Shown: positions 11,131 to 23,384 of the stretch, in pieces | Layout: each line of letters begins with the position of its first letter | How positions within the stretch are numbered: position 1 is the first letter of the stretch | Translations under genes and position numbers: made by a program | The notes under the pieces: model-generated | Told to the model about the DNA's origin: nothing | Database searches by the model: none | The model's input: only the letters and a program-made list of their open reading frames with translations | From: Gymnopus androsaceus JB14 | Taxonomy: Eukaryota > Basidiomycota > Agaricomycetes > Agaricales > Omphalotaceae | Assembly: GCA_009733575.1 (NCBI GenBank) | Contig: ML769427.1 | Coordinates: 124,001 to 188,000 of the forward strand | Length of the DNA: 64,000 bases | Reading direction: 5' to 3'

Positions 11131-11985
11131 GTGGAACAAGCTTGGTGTTGGGACGTTTTCCCTCCTGGATCATCTCCTGGATCACTCAACTCTCGTACTC
11201 CGACAAGGAAACCAAGTATCTCGACTTTGGCTTCGAGTGGGTCAAGCTTGGGACTTGTCAATGCTAACGCTGAACCAGCTCTGGGAGCTCCGGGAATGAG
11301 TTCGTCCGCATCGACGTATTCCATACTCGAACGCATCGTTCTCTTCCGTGTCTTCAATCTCACCTTCGACGTCTTCTAGCCCATCACCACATCCTCCTTG
11401 AGCTCAAGTTCAAGCGCAGGCATTGCCATCTACTGCTCTGAAAAGTTCTCTTGTACCTCCCAAGGACCAACAAAGCCAACACCCGCACTCGTCATCTTCT
11501 GGCGGAGCCAGAGCCGGAGGTGGAAGAAAGAGGTACCCAGTCGCAGGCTCCAATTCGTCCACAGCTCCCACTCCAGCTCCTCGAAAGCGAAAGCATCGAA
11601 AGGCAACACGGCTTCATCTGGTTCTCAGTTCGAATCCGTGCACAATCTGCATATGGGTATTCTTCCATCGTGCAACAATCTCAATCTCAATCATCCGGAG
11701 GAGGCCGACACTTGCCTGAATCCACGTCGACTTCGAATATTTCTGGAGGGGGACTTGGAGGAATCACAGTGCCGTTAAAGCTTAGACTCCAACCGCAGTT
11801 ATTCTAGTTCCAGTATTCTCTCAAGTCCAATTACACCTTTGTCCAGTTCCAGGTTTGTGGATCCGCTGGTTTTGACAAGACAGGAGGTCGAATGTATGAG
11901 GGCATGGGAATAGGCAAAGGTTCCAATAGAGCAGTTGGTCAAGTTTTTCGATGGGGATTCTAGGAAGAGTAGGTATGGAGGAGTT
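11131..11985 (+). pseudogene. Ser/Pro-rich coding relic
   Basis: Overlapping open frames with strong Ser/Thr/Pro composition change frame several times (SPGSLNSRTPTRKPSIS, then PKDQQSQHPHSSSSGG, then a downstream VPIEQLVKFFDGDS segment near 11920-11965 preceded by an in-frame TAG). A short-intron explanation does not restore one frame. It looks like a decayed gene for a low-complexity protein. The family is unknown. Confidence 0.4.
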
Positions 11986-12251
11986 GTTATTGATTTTGCT
12001 TCATCGACACGTCGGATACTTACATTGCATATAAGTAGTGCTCATCTTGCTGGAAATACCAAGCAAATACTAAGTATATCATGCGCGCTGGGTGGATGAC
12101 ATCTGTGTAGATTCCTCTTGTCCCAACTGGTCCATTCCCTCAAATCATATCTATATGGCCATCTCCAATTCACTCCAGAGATGTCTAGTTATGTCTACTG
12201 TATGTGTTTTGACCAATAATAACTTACAATGGCGCATTTTTCTTGGCGATG

Positions 12252-13642
12252 TCAAAGCTTGGCTTGAAGCCCGCGCGTTTCCGCGTCCACTCGCAATGCC
12301 CTGAATATTTTCTCTGCGACGGCGCGAGGGTGGGTTTGCGGGGACTAGAGTTTCGTAAGAATAACTAATCCGAGTTAGTTCAAGTCACACTCACCAAATG
12401 AGCTGCACCCTCAATGTATTCAACACTAGCGAGATTTTGCAATCCTCCTGTGGCGTTGTGAATGATATCTTGTTTTGCTTCTGCGGGGCTGAGGCATGGT
12501 ACTCGATTAACACTCGTCAAAGTTTACGCATAGGTGACCACACAAGTACTTACATGCCATCATTCACTGTACTGTAAACAAGGTGCAACCGTATGCGAGA
12601 AACGTAGGATCGCAAATTTCGGTAAGCGACATGGCAGCCGTTCAGGTCTCTGTAAGAAGCCTGAGATCAAGAAGAATCAGATAGATGGGACAAATCCAAG
12701 TGTATAAGAGGCTAGAGCGTACCGTTTCTAGTTTCCGTGTGCATTTGAGTGTCAGACCATCCTTTATATTGGGATATTCCAATGTGGGGAGAGGCCGCAA
12801 TCCATGATTCTGTACAATGTGTACAATCAATATCCGGACTCCTAAACAAAACAAAATACAGACTAACCACATATATCCTCAGTGTCCTATCATCCCAGAT
12901 CTTCCAAGTGTGGCGAGCTTTGAGCATTTTGTATGCCTCCTCCCTACTAGGCCAGATATCCCTCCTTGCGACTGAGTTTGCAGTGAATACAGCCGCAGCC
13001 GAGCGCGCAGCCTTCTCGTTCATTATCATAGGTTCCACGAGGATACCTGAAGAAAAAAGTCCTTCCATAGATGGAAAGTAATCTAGTGAGAGGACAAGCG
13101 AGACTGCGCCTATAGAATGTCCAATCCCAACGAGTATATGAGAAGAAAAGTCGATATTGGGAACGACTGGGCCTTGCAAATCGAATCCAGCATGAGTGCG
13201 ACCCCGGCCAGTCAGAAAAGCATGGATACTGCGACCGTATTCTTGCCATTGAACTATCCAGCAAACGTGAGTTAAGAAGATCGTTCTAGGTACCATCCTA
13301 CTCACAAGATTCATAACCCCATCGAAGGGCTTCCTCATTAAGCAATGCTGAATCTCCCGAAGTTGGCGCGTCGATCGACCACATTTCTCGAATCTTGATG
13401 TTTGCTTTCAATCCATTCTGTGACTGGGCAAGAAGGACCAGCAAGTCATCTATTACCGGTTCCCAGTGCTCCTTGTGAAAGCTACCACCGTGAAAAAAGA
13501 CTAGAGTCAGGCCATCCTGGGACATGGAAGGATTCCAATATCGTTTGGCGGTTGACACCAGTGGGTGGTATGGCCAAGAGTCGAACGTGTATGATTCCGA
13601 GAGTAGAGACAAGGTAGGTTCCGACTCAGATGAAGACTGCAT
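12252..13642 (-). CDS. alpha/beta hydrolase fold protein
   Basis: Six exons join without a frame break: 13306-13642, 12871-13253, 12723-12809, 12554-12660, 12395-12488 and 12252-12344, giving 366 residues. LTLVFFHGGSFHKEHW is the oxyanion strand-loop. GHSIGA carries the Ser nucleophile at the elbow, LVEPMI follows the next strand, and the His in GAAHLSPQTHP near the C-terminus is the likely catalytic His. This layout fits the small fungal alpha/beta hydrolases often found near secondary-metabolism genes. Substrate unknown. A broken copy lies at 9728-10470. A Mutator-like element sits about 270 bases upstream of the start, inside the probable promoter, so expression may be altered (inference). 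Confidence 0.85.
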
Positions 13643-13902
13643 GCTTCGGGCTCAAAGCTCATGTTTTACAGTTGAACTTATAATCTAGTCGGTGAAACGG
13701 TTGAAAATAATAGCCTGTGAGCTAGTTGCCGAGGATAACGATCCATCACCAATTAGCGTTGGATCTGCAGGATGATCGATATGCTATAGTCATCGGCAGA
13801 TGAAAAGTCCATTAGGCTATGGACTTGGGAGGATTATTAGGAAGGAAGAAGGACAAAGCGAGGTGTTGTAGTATAGTAGTAAGCACTAAGCGCCTGAGGT
13901 TC

Positions 13903-14845
13903 GGCTATTCCAAGAGGTGTCGAAGATGTTTATCTAGCACACAATCCCACGCCTATCGAGAGGGTACCAAAAAGGAAGGAGTAGTCCAGAGCGAGCACTG
14001 GCCAAGGTCTTTCGGCACCTGGCAGTGGCAACTGACACTGCTTCTGAGCTTTAGCGCTCATTAGCTAGGCTCGTGACCATCCGTTTCTATTTGAAACTAT
14101 GGCACAGCCATCTCGGACCGAAGGATCCGTAGACGTTTCTGAGAAACGGCTGGTCCAAGCGGTAGCGATTTAGTAGGGTGGACGTTTTGTGACTTTTTTT
14201 CAGTTGTAAAAATTGTGTTTTTAAGATCAACATATTTGTACGTTTCAAGACTCGGGCTTTCGAATGGTATAAGTGTCAAAAATTGAAAAAATTGAAAGTT
14301 TATAGCCTACTAATGTACCGGCTAGTGAGACAGACCGTGACGCTAAGTAAGGCGTCAAACCGAGCCCAGCATGTCCTTATTAGCGTTATACACTCAAAAA
14401 AAGATTTTTTTTTTGTATATATGAATCGACGCAGAATTCGTCGAACTATTGAACGGACATGATCCCTCAGAAACAAATTTCTACGAGTGAAAAAAAGTAC
14501 GATTCTTCTAAGGCCGTGGTCACAAAGGTGACCCTGCCATTGTGACGACCGTTCGGACCAGTCCCTCCGTAGGAATTTCCTTTGTTTATGGTACAAACAA
14601 ACGGATTTGGCTGTTTACGCCAAATAAATTACGTAGGTGGGATTGGTCGCGTAGGAATTTCCTTTGTTTATGGTACAAACAAACGGATTTGGCTGTTTAC
14701 GCCAAATAAATTACGTAGGTGGGATTGGTCGCGAGTCTACTCATTAGCGCTGATGGCCTTGTCTAGACTCCTTCCTTTTTGGTACCCTCTCGATAGCGTG
14801 GGATTGTGTGCTAGATAAACATCTTCGACACCTCTTGGCTATTCC
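13903..14845. mobile_element. non-autonomous Mutator-like element with 9-bp target duplication
   Basis: The element spans 13912-14836 (925 bp). Its ends are near-perfect inverted repeats of about 70 bases (13912-13982 and 14767-14836, one base longer on the left), beginning AAGAGGTGTCGAAGATG. It is flanked by the identical 9-mer GGCTATTCC at 13903-13911 and 14837-14845. Long terminal inverted repeats with a 9-bp duplication are the hallmark of Mutator-like elements. No transposase-like frame is present, so it would need help in trans. The sister duplication at 10470-11125 lacks it and gives an empty site. Confidence 0.8.
14569..14732 (+). repeat. 82-bp perfect tandem duplication inside the transposon
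   Basis: The unit starting GTAGGAATTTCCTTTG occurs at 14569-14650 and again at 14651-14732 with no visible difference. It lies in the interior of the Mutator-like element near its right arm. The identity suggests a recent event. Confidence 0.85.
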
Positions 14846-15324
14846 TTCTGTTCAGTCAACTACGCGTTAAAATATGCGTTATCTCTTGGAAAATTAGAAT
14901 TTGATATTCTAATTTGAAATGCGCTTCATCAATTCTTCACGATAAGCCCTCGTACTTAGTTCTGTGACGCTCGACTACATATATCTCAAGGCATAGGTTG
15001 TAGTTCTCATTGAAGAATCCGTTCATCTCTTACCTCTTAAAAGAGATCATGTTAGGTTTGACAGGTTCCTGTATTGTATTCATCCTCGAATTAGAAGAGT
15101 AAGCTCTGATCTTTCTCTTAACATTTTCTACTGGAAGGTTCCTTCAGTGCTAATTGTGTAGAGATGGTCAATCTGAGGGTTTTGAGAGATGTTACTTGAT
15201 TCGATGAACCTAGATCGCTTTTAGACCAGGAAGGGCAAGCTGTGGCCACCTTCGTTTATAAACTTTCTTCCTTTCGTCATCCTCAACAATCATCTGTCAC
15301 AATACTATCAACGAGGTTGCAGAT

Positions 15325-17394
15325 ATGGAGGACAAGACTACACATTGGAAGAACAACACGCACCCCAATTGGTGGATGGACCCTGGCCTGCGAAAGAACA
15401 CAGGCTGGATCGTTTTACTTTACTTTGGAAGGTGCGTTTAACTACCTCGCCTTTCTGAAGCACTGGTCTCATGCGCTGCTGGCAGCTTTGCAGTGGGGTA
15501 TGATTCAAGCCTAATGAGTGGATTCCAGGCAATGCCACAGTGGAACAAATCATTCAACAACCCTTCTGGTGTCCGCTTGGGGCTTATTTCAGCAAGTCTG
15601 TCTTTTGCGACGATTCCGTGAGTGGTGTTTCAAAACGCTGAATGCATTAATAGTATGCTCACCTGTTCTTTACACTATGCTAGAATGTTCCCTTTGATAT
15701 CTTGGGTCTGTGACACGTACGGTCGACGATGGGCAATAATTTTGGGGAGCATTGGTACCGTGTGTTCTTTCCTACTATCGTCCATCGTATACAGAAACCA
15801 ACAAATTAATTCCACCTGAGATTGTGGGTGCCATAATAACATGCCTCTCCAAAAACGAAGGCATGTTCATCGCTGGTAGAGTCGTCACGGGTGTATTCTA
15901 CTGCTTTCCTTACGCCGCTTGCTCATGTCTGATTAACGAGCTTGCACATCCTCGTCTCAGAGGGTAAGTTCGCGATGTCTTTCCGGTTATTACCCCCCCT
16001 TGCGCTCACATCCTTTCGCCGGCCCAAGGATATCAGCTGCCTTCCTCACGATAGCTTACCAATTTGGCAGCGCAGTTGGCGCTTGGTCCACATTTGCATG
16101 TTTATTCTGGGAGTCCTCAGACTGGTCGTGGCGTCTTCCAGCGCTCCTTCAAGCCTGTGGACCTCTCGTTGTCGTAGTCACTGCACTACTGGGGCCAGAA
16201 TCTCCCCGGTTTCTCCTCAGTAAATTTAAAGGGCAACAGGCGTTGGATATTCTCGCAAAGTTTCATGCTAATGGAGATTATGATGATGAGCTGGTGCAGC
16301 GGGAGTTTCAGCAGATCTCTGAACATATCCAGAAAGAACGGGCGAACAAATCCGGGAGTTGGAGCAGTCTTATTGCTACTCCTGCAAATCGGCGGCGGTT
16401 GCTAATTGTGTGTGTGGTTGCATCCGGACTCGTCGTTACAAGTAAGATTACCTACTCCCGCTGAGATGCTCTTGAAATTAATTGTAATTGACATACCATC
16501 CTAGCTGGTCCGATATCCGCTTACCTTCCCATTATCCTTCGATCCGTTGGTATCAAAAATCCCATTCATATCTGTGGGTACTTGCTATCGTGAAGATTGA
16601 ACACTCGTTCAACCTCTGCAGCTGCTGTCAACGGAGCACTCGCTATCTTCAACGTCTTTACGACTATGATGGGAGGATTATGCGTCGACAAAGTGGGAAG
16701 ACGTCCTTTATTCCTGATTTCAACGACAGGAATTTTGATCACTTATACTGTGATCACTATTTTGGCAGTAAGTGGGTTATTGAATCTTAGGAATTTGTTC
16801 TTTATTCTTGTGGATGAATAGGCAGAATTTGCACGAACTCAGGCTCCTCCATTAGGGATTGCCTTTGTGATCATGCTTTTCTTGTGCTACGGCATGCGTA
16901 ATATAGCGTGGGCTGGCGTCTCAGAATTATATCCTGTGGAAATATTGGTGAGCTCCTGAAGCCAGTACCTTCATCGAACATTTGACCAACATTTAATTTA
17001 CATAGCCATTCTCGATTCGATCTAAGGCCGTATCCTTTGGGATGATGGTTACTACTGCTTCTACTACAATTAGTGCCTTTCTGAATCCCATTGGATTGAG
17101 GTCGTTGCAGGTAAGCATGGTAATTTAATAATCGAGTCTTCTGTTTGACCAGCTTCGACAGTGGCGATTTTATTTTGTTTTTCTAGCGATTCAAACCATA
17201 TACTTGCTTCTTATCTGGTGGTTTTTCATCGAGACAAAGTTGGCATCAAATCACACCTTTCTTCGAATTCTAACTTTGTAACATCTAGGGGTCGTACTAT
17301 TGAGCAAGTCAGTGTAATTTTTGATGAACTTGGAGGAGACGCGCCTCCAGGACTTGATACAGAGTCGGAGGAGAAGGATCCGTATCTTTCTTAA
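15325..17394 (+). CDS. MFS sugar transporter
   Basis: Twelve-helix sugar/H+ symporter family protein of the plasma membrane. Eleven exons join in frame to 502 residues: 15325-15431, 15486-15617, 15684-15759, 15821-15963, 16029-16441, 16505-16573, 16622-16767, 16822-16947, 17006-17110, 17153-17238 and 17289-17394. Family signatures are present: GYDSSLMSGFQ after helix 1, DTYGRRWAI in loop 2-3, GPESPRFLL after helix 6, DKVGRRPLF in loop 8-9, ELYPVEI after helix 10 and IETKGRTIEQV after helix 12. The wording resembles the lactose/hexose permease branch, but the substrate cannot be fixed. It follows the hydrolase duplication and lies near regulators A-C. No frame damage is seen. Confidence 0.88.
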
Positions 17395-17764
17395 GTACTG
17401 ATCAATTTGAATGTACTATAGTAGTAGTAGTCTTCCTGTTTCGTTCTGCTTGGACTCGGAAGGTGTCAATCCTCTGTACATGTGTGAGCAATCATATTAT
17501 ACCACTTTAGCTCGGGATCTTGCATTCGAGCAAAGCCCAGAAGGTCGACTAGAACCTATTTTAAACCTCAGGCTCAGGCTGTCGTCGTCGAACTCTCCGA
17601 GAGTTGCCTCTAGATTACAAGAGGGAGGATACGCTGTAGTACTGACTCGTTGATGTATTTTTGGGTAAGAAAAGTAGCATTGGGTATCAAGCTATCAAGG
17701 CACGCTGCTTTTCTACGTGAATCGGAGGGAAAACAAAATTGGTACGCTTAAATAACACGTTAGG

Positions 17765-18470
17765 TTAAATGCAAGCAAAAACGAACACCAGTTGCCTGTG
17801 GGCATTTGAATTTCGAATTCTGTTATGCTAACTGAAGCTTTCCAGTCAGATGTGAGCCCAAGATCTTTGTGGATCTACTTACAATGGTTCTTATTCTGAG
17901 GGGAAGGTGGGACAGTCGTGTTCAAAGTGCGTCAATCCAGAGATACTTAGAGTGTACATATACCTATAAACGAAAGGTATCCTTCCGACCGTCTATAGCA
18001 CTGTTTACATAACTTAATATTCAATAGAAACGCAAGCCCAATTATGCAAAGAAACAGCCTGCTAATCCCTTCGATTCCGTTCAGGTATTATACATCCCAC
18101 CCTCAGATTCCGCGACTGTGCAGGACATTATCATATCCATTGAAAAATATGCGAGATCGCTTGAACAAAGTCTGGCTCGTTCGCGAGCCGCCATAACGCA
18201 TAACGGTGGAAGAGACTCACTGCTCACTCAACCGGATTCCTTCAATGCAGCCGCCTTCAGATGCCTAAAGCTTCGAAGAATCTGCCGATGAACAGGTCAA
18301 TAGCAAGACCGTCAAACAACTCTTGGGTCATTCGCATGCCCGTCATTGGGGGAAATCCAGCAATTTCAGGTTTATGTATCTGGCGGAAGGCAAAATCTTG
18401 AATGTCGCTCGTCTTAAAAGGTTAGAGTATTGGGAGCTGGATATAGTAAGTTGCTCAAGGTTCGTAATAT
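17765..18470 (+). pseudogene. Zn2Cys6 regulator fragment (paralogue B)
   Basis: Corresponds to exons 1-4 of regulators A and C. It retains the 6-nt microexon (TCAGAT at 17846-17851), the CSKC half of the zinc cluster, KRKPNYAKK-like sequence and KYARSLEQSLARSRAA. Exon 1 is damaged in the CDGC region, the middle carries stops (for example a TAA after PSDA), and the copy ends after the equivalent of exon 4. No regulatory domain remains. It is a truncated, decayed paralogue. Confidence 0.8.
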
Positions 18471-18600
18471 CCTATAAGCCTCTCCCTCATTCATCGTTCT
18501 AATCCAGGCTATAGTTCCATATCAAACACTGATCACTGACTCGAACCCTAATCAGCGGAGGGAGAAGATCGATGAGGTTGAAGTCTGAAGACTTTTAACT

Positions 18601-21400
18601 TTAATGTACAACAACTCCAAGTCCACCCTTGCGTCCTCCATCCCCCGCATCCTCCTTCAACAGCAGCACGCATATTCCTGCAAAACAAAATACCCCCACA
18701 CTGGTATAAACTGGTACGGTTCTATCAATCATTAAGAACACGCCACCGAGAACTGGAGCAATCATTCCACCACTGTGAAGGAGCTTCAGTCAGATGAAGA
18801 CAAGGGAGGTATTCCCTTTACGCACATTCTTGACATGGCCGACGCGATACCACATGCTGTACCACGAACTATGTTTTCATTAGATACGAATAACGACATA
18901 TTAGACAAAACGTACTTTCAGTCCCAAAAATCTCTGGTGTCCATCTGCACAAATATGATTAGCAAACACACACTACGATAATCCTTGAAGATGGATTGAC
19001 GAACCCGTATAGAACTGCCCACATCGCCTGTTTCCAAAAGTCAGTATGGAGATCGTGTTGAAAGAAAGGACCGAACACTCACCGTAGCACTGAGACTGAT
19101 CCCCACCGTACTAGCGCGTACAGCCCACGTCGAGTCCGCCATGATAAACCCAACACAGAATAACGCCGTTATAAATGTGCTTCCAGCCAAGGACCATCTG
19201 CGACCCAGCGAGGATTCCACCATATACGCCCCCGAGCTGCGTTTTCGAGAAGAAACCGCATGCGTTATGTGCTGCAGGGATGGAGAGAGAAATCGACTTA
19301 CAATAGCCCCTGGGCACCCTCCCATAGTGAATATAACAACGTCCCACAAACTGTCTTCCAATGTCTTGGGTATTATCGGAGATCCAGAGCTTGAGCGTGA
19401 GCTTGATTCGAGCAATTTTGGGAGAAAGACATTGAACATGGTGTATGCTGTGTACAATAGGAAGTAAGAAGTAGGATCAGAGTAAGAAATGTGAATAATG
19501 TACCTAAAGACATGCCCCACCAGGCAGCCCATACCAAAACTGTTGTTCTCAACCACTCCGGGGCTAAAGCCATCATCACCCGGTCCCACCACCCCCATAG
19601 CGGTCGTCGCAGCCAGTGCGGCAGCATACTACATACCTTTTTCTCGTACATTGACGAAGCGCGACGTGAAAGTCTCTGGCTCTGCCGGCGACTCTGAAGC
19701 CGAGGTCGACGCTGGGGTATTGGATCGACAACGTCCACGGAGATATGAGACGGCTGTCCAGCAGTTGCAGAAGGCCCGACTAGATTCGAATCTGGTATCC
19801 TACTCGATTCCTGCATTAACGAAGCAGGTAGATTGAATTCGGTGGTGGGTGTAGCAAATACATGCGCACCAAGTGGCGTTGATGATTCGCCTGTTGAAGA
19901 GTAGTGCGTGACGCCTGCGTCGAAGATCGTCTCCGAGTCCCTGCTTTCAATTTCAGGAGGAGAACCAATATTGATATTTTCGGCGACTTCAATCTCGGTA
20001 GAAGATTTCCGTTGGAGGAACGGCGTGGAATCCTCATCGCGGTCTTGATTTTGAATATCGTCACGGCTGACCCGGCGAGGAGAAGAAACGGTCTGAGGTC
20101 TCTGGTCATCCACGTCTTCTAGCGCAAGTGAGAGATTGGAACCATTGAATTTAGAGATCATTTGCAAAGATTCTAGGGCTTCTTGGTGGCGGCCTGCGTG
20201 AACGAGAAACCGCGGTGACTCGTGTAGACGGAAAAATACCATCCGAGCAAGGAACATGGTAAGTGTCTGTTATATGTAATCGTTAATATCGAGGTAGGAG
20301 CTACAGCATAGAGATAGATGATGAACGCACGATAAGTCCTAGAGATATGAGGAGGTATTTCCACCCCCTGTTCTGCGTTTCAACGTCGCATAATATGCGC
20401 GGGGTCTGCAGGGCAAGAATGCTGCGGGACCACAAGCAAAGCGACGACCGCAGACAGTACTGCACCGAATGAGAAGAAGACCGACAAGGCAGTGACTAGA
20501 TACTTCTTTCCGTTCGGCATATGCTCCAGGAGAAGGGTACCATCTGTAGGCATTGAACCCTGAAGCATTGTGAGAACTAGGACTAGCCATGAAATAGAAG
20601 TAGACTTACACCTACGGCACTGCCCAACAAGAAGAGCAGTAAGCAAAGGGTTGAAAACGAATTGGCAAAGGACGCGAGGAGGCCAAAAATAGAAGTGAAG
20701 AACAATGTCGCATTAAATGCCATACTCCGACCCATTAGATCAGAGCCTGTCGATTCTTCGTTAATGTCCATTGCTATGTTGGAAAGATTACACTCACAAG
20801 TCCCCCATCCTAAAGCACCAATCATCATTCCTGCGAACATGGAGGAAGAAACAGCACCGATATAGTTATCCGGAACTAGAGAAATGGTCAGAGAAACGCT
20901 AGGTTAGTCGGTCAATCGTGAAGCTTACCGGTATAGTGTTGCTGGACACGCGGTAAAATTATAGCGACAGCTTGAATCCACATCTAATAAGGGAGTGTGA
21001 GTTGAACCAAAGAACATCCAGCCGTGGATTTGACTGCTTTTCATCCCGCGTACATTGTCAGCCATCCAGCCTGGGCGGATTCAGATATCGTGGAAGCCTA
21101 TTATTTAGAGGAAACGCACCGAAACCACACAAACTCAGCAAAGTCCACTGATAAGTTCCCATTCCTATCCGGTCTATAGTTCTATCGAGCTTTGGGAACA
21201 GTAGAAATTATCAGAAAAATTCAAGATAAATATAAGGCAAGTACCCTTGTTCGCTCATCGCCGTCATTCAAGAGAAAAATTTCAGCATCCTGGTCCTCGC
21301 TGTCGTTAAACTCGTCATCAAATTCGTCCTGCACAGACATTCTATGAGTTCTGTTTCCTGGGTCGAGCCAGAGGGAAGCACGAGGTGAAATTGAAGCCAT
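18601..21400 (-). CDS. SVOP-like MFS transporter, two apparent frameshifts
   Basis: Twelve-helix MFS protein of the SV2/SVOP-like branch. Start MASISPRASLWLD at 21400, then GMGTYQWTLLSLCGFGWMAD, MWIQAVAIILPRV, SSMFAGMMIGALGWG, SMPTDGTLLLEHMPNGK and a long Ser-rich hydrophilic loop in the large central exon. It ends RGTACGIASAMSRIGGMIAP and LLLKEDAGDGG with stop TAA at 18603-18601. Substrate unknown. Two places break the frame by one base. One is near 20395 between PADPAHI and CDVETQNRGWKYLL. The other is near 19230, where a run of five G should be four to read LGAYMVESSLGRRW. These may be assembly errors or real inactivation. The last exons are otherwise intact. Confidence 0.75.
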
Positions 21401-21659
21401 CTTGAGTAAGCATAGATAGTATAGCCCTATAGCACAATAGCACAATCGAAGCAATGTATGGCGTTGGCAGACTATATTGGCGCCCGGGACGCTTCTCACA
21501 GTTGTTCGCTTCCGAAAGCGGAAATTCCGACCCTTTCTTTATCATCTCTCTTCTCACCCTCTTCACTCGGGCTTCTTCGGGCTTCTCGCCGCTCCATAGA
21601 GTATCTGTGAGTGGCAATATATGCTGTATTTTGCTCCCATTATCAACGAAGGCAACAGA

Positions 21660-23264
21660 ATGACTTCCGAAACGAAGCTTTCACGGTCAGAGAGCTTCCA
21701 GCTCCGGACCAATGTTGACTGCACGGAAATACGCAAAAGGTTACGCTCGGAAAATGGACCTGCAATCAAATCCGATAATGAAATATCCAGAATCCTCGTG
21801 AACGTCGAGAAAGACCTTGAAGATTACGAGGCCGAAGTTCATCGTCTGCAGTCTCGTCTCATTTTCATACGAAATCAGCGGCAACGTCTGCAGAAATATA
21901 AAAGCTATGTAAGCTCGTTCAAGTCGCCCATACGCACAATGCCCAAGGAGACTATCCTCCTCATTTTTGAGTATGCGTGCGACATGAATGAGCTCACATC
22001 GAAGAGTCTCCGGAGTATGCCAGCATTGACAGTCAGCAGTGTCTGTTGGCAGTGGCGCGACCTCGCAAGGTCTTGTCCAGACCTATGGTCCCGCATGTCC
22101 TTTAAGTCGGACAAAACACATCCCTCCATTCCTCTTCTAAACCTTTACCTTGATTTGTCACATCAATCTCCCCTCACTCTTGAATTTCCCGAGGGTAGGA
22201 CTGAGCCTATGCTCGAGCCACATCACTTTACTGAGCATGAGTGCACACGCTCCGATGGAAGAAGCTTCAGTCGCATTTGACTTGACTTCAATACTCTGAT
22301 GATTCAAGAGCCCTCTGCATCTCCCAGCATCTAGAAGAGCTTGTGCTTTCGAACATTGGCATTTGGCCAGTCTATCACGTCTAGATTGCTTTCAGGCTGC
22401 TCCAAAGCTGCAAAAGCTTACCCTTGGAGAGCGGTTCCTCTGGTGAACATGCATGAACATCACTTTCCATGGCAGCAACTCACCTCGCTCGATATTGCTC
22501 AGTTTGGTGTGGGAATGAAAGAGCTCTTCCAGGTGTGCTCCAGCCTCAAGGAGCTTCGCTTTCGCCATCTACGCAGGAAGCACAATTGAACACTGCGCAC
22601 CTCCCATAACAGCACTTGCTGTGGAGAAGCTTGTGTTTTCAGCCTGGCAAGCTACAAGCTTGCGAAGATGTGATTTTTGCATCAATCGCCTGTCCATCTT
22701 TAAAATCTCTGGTCATTGAGGGTCTTGGCACGCAGGCCCTCCAATCATGGCCTAAAGATGACTTGAATGCTTTTATAGCTTGTTCATCTTTTCACCTTGA
22801 AACGCTCTCTATCAATTCTGTCCATGGTGTCAGACTCCAGTCTCGTTAATCTTCTCCGACGCCTCCCCTCTCTGCTTCATCTCACCATTGATGATACCCG
22901 AGTTCCATCTGGACATAGTCCCATAACCTCGCACCTTGTGCGAAGTTTGCATGCCTTCCCTCACATAACTTCTGGCATTACCTCCTCAGCACTGGTAACA
23001 CAATTGCAGACTCTTTCGCTGACCTTCACCGGCTCAGATACCTTTAGTGATAGTGATTTTGTTGATATGGTGTCTTCGAGGTGGTATCCTGATGTTTTCA
23101 CTGGTGGGCCAAGCTCTGCAAGTGAAACTGCTTGCTTGCGTTCGGTTGTCATGCGCTGCGTCCAAAGGAATTTGGACAAGGAGATCTACAGACCATTGAA
23201 GCATCTCGAAGAAGCAGGTATGAGAGTGGTTGTTACTGGGAAAAACTCAATGGATCATGCATAA
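21660..23264 (+). pseudogene. F-box protein with leucine-rich C-terminus, decayed
   Basis: From ATG 21660 a coiled-coil start (DLEDYEAEVHRLQSRLIFIR) leads into an F-box-like segment (IRTMPKETILLIFEYACDM, CWQWRDLARSCPDLWSRM). Such proteins recruit targets to SCF ubiquitin ligases. After LTLEFPEG near 22195 the reading frame shifts repeatedly. Recognisable pieces continue (PWQQLTSLDIAQFGVGMKEL and then, to 23264, LPSLLHLTIDDTRVPSG and HLEEAGMRVVVTG), but stops at about 22279, 22588 and 22848 separate them. Short introns do not explain the breaks. Confidence 0.7.
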
Positions 23265-23384
23265 TCATCGAGTGTAGTATGTCTTATTTTATTTTCAATT
23301 GGTACTGTGAATTTTATTGTAGTAGATACACATGAGCACGCACCAAACACATCTTCGTCACTATGAGAAAGTTTGCGAGATGCT

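Noticed and set aside
15760..15820. Frame break in the sugar transporter
   Set aside because: A 61-base intron (GTGTGT...CTGAG) in phase 0 joins GSIGT to IVGAIITCL; total length is then divisible by three.
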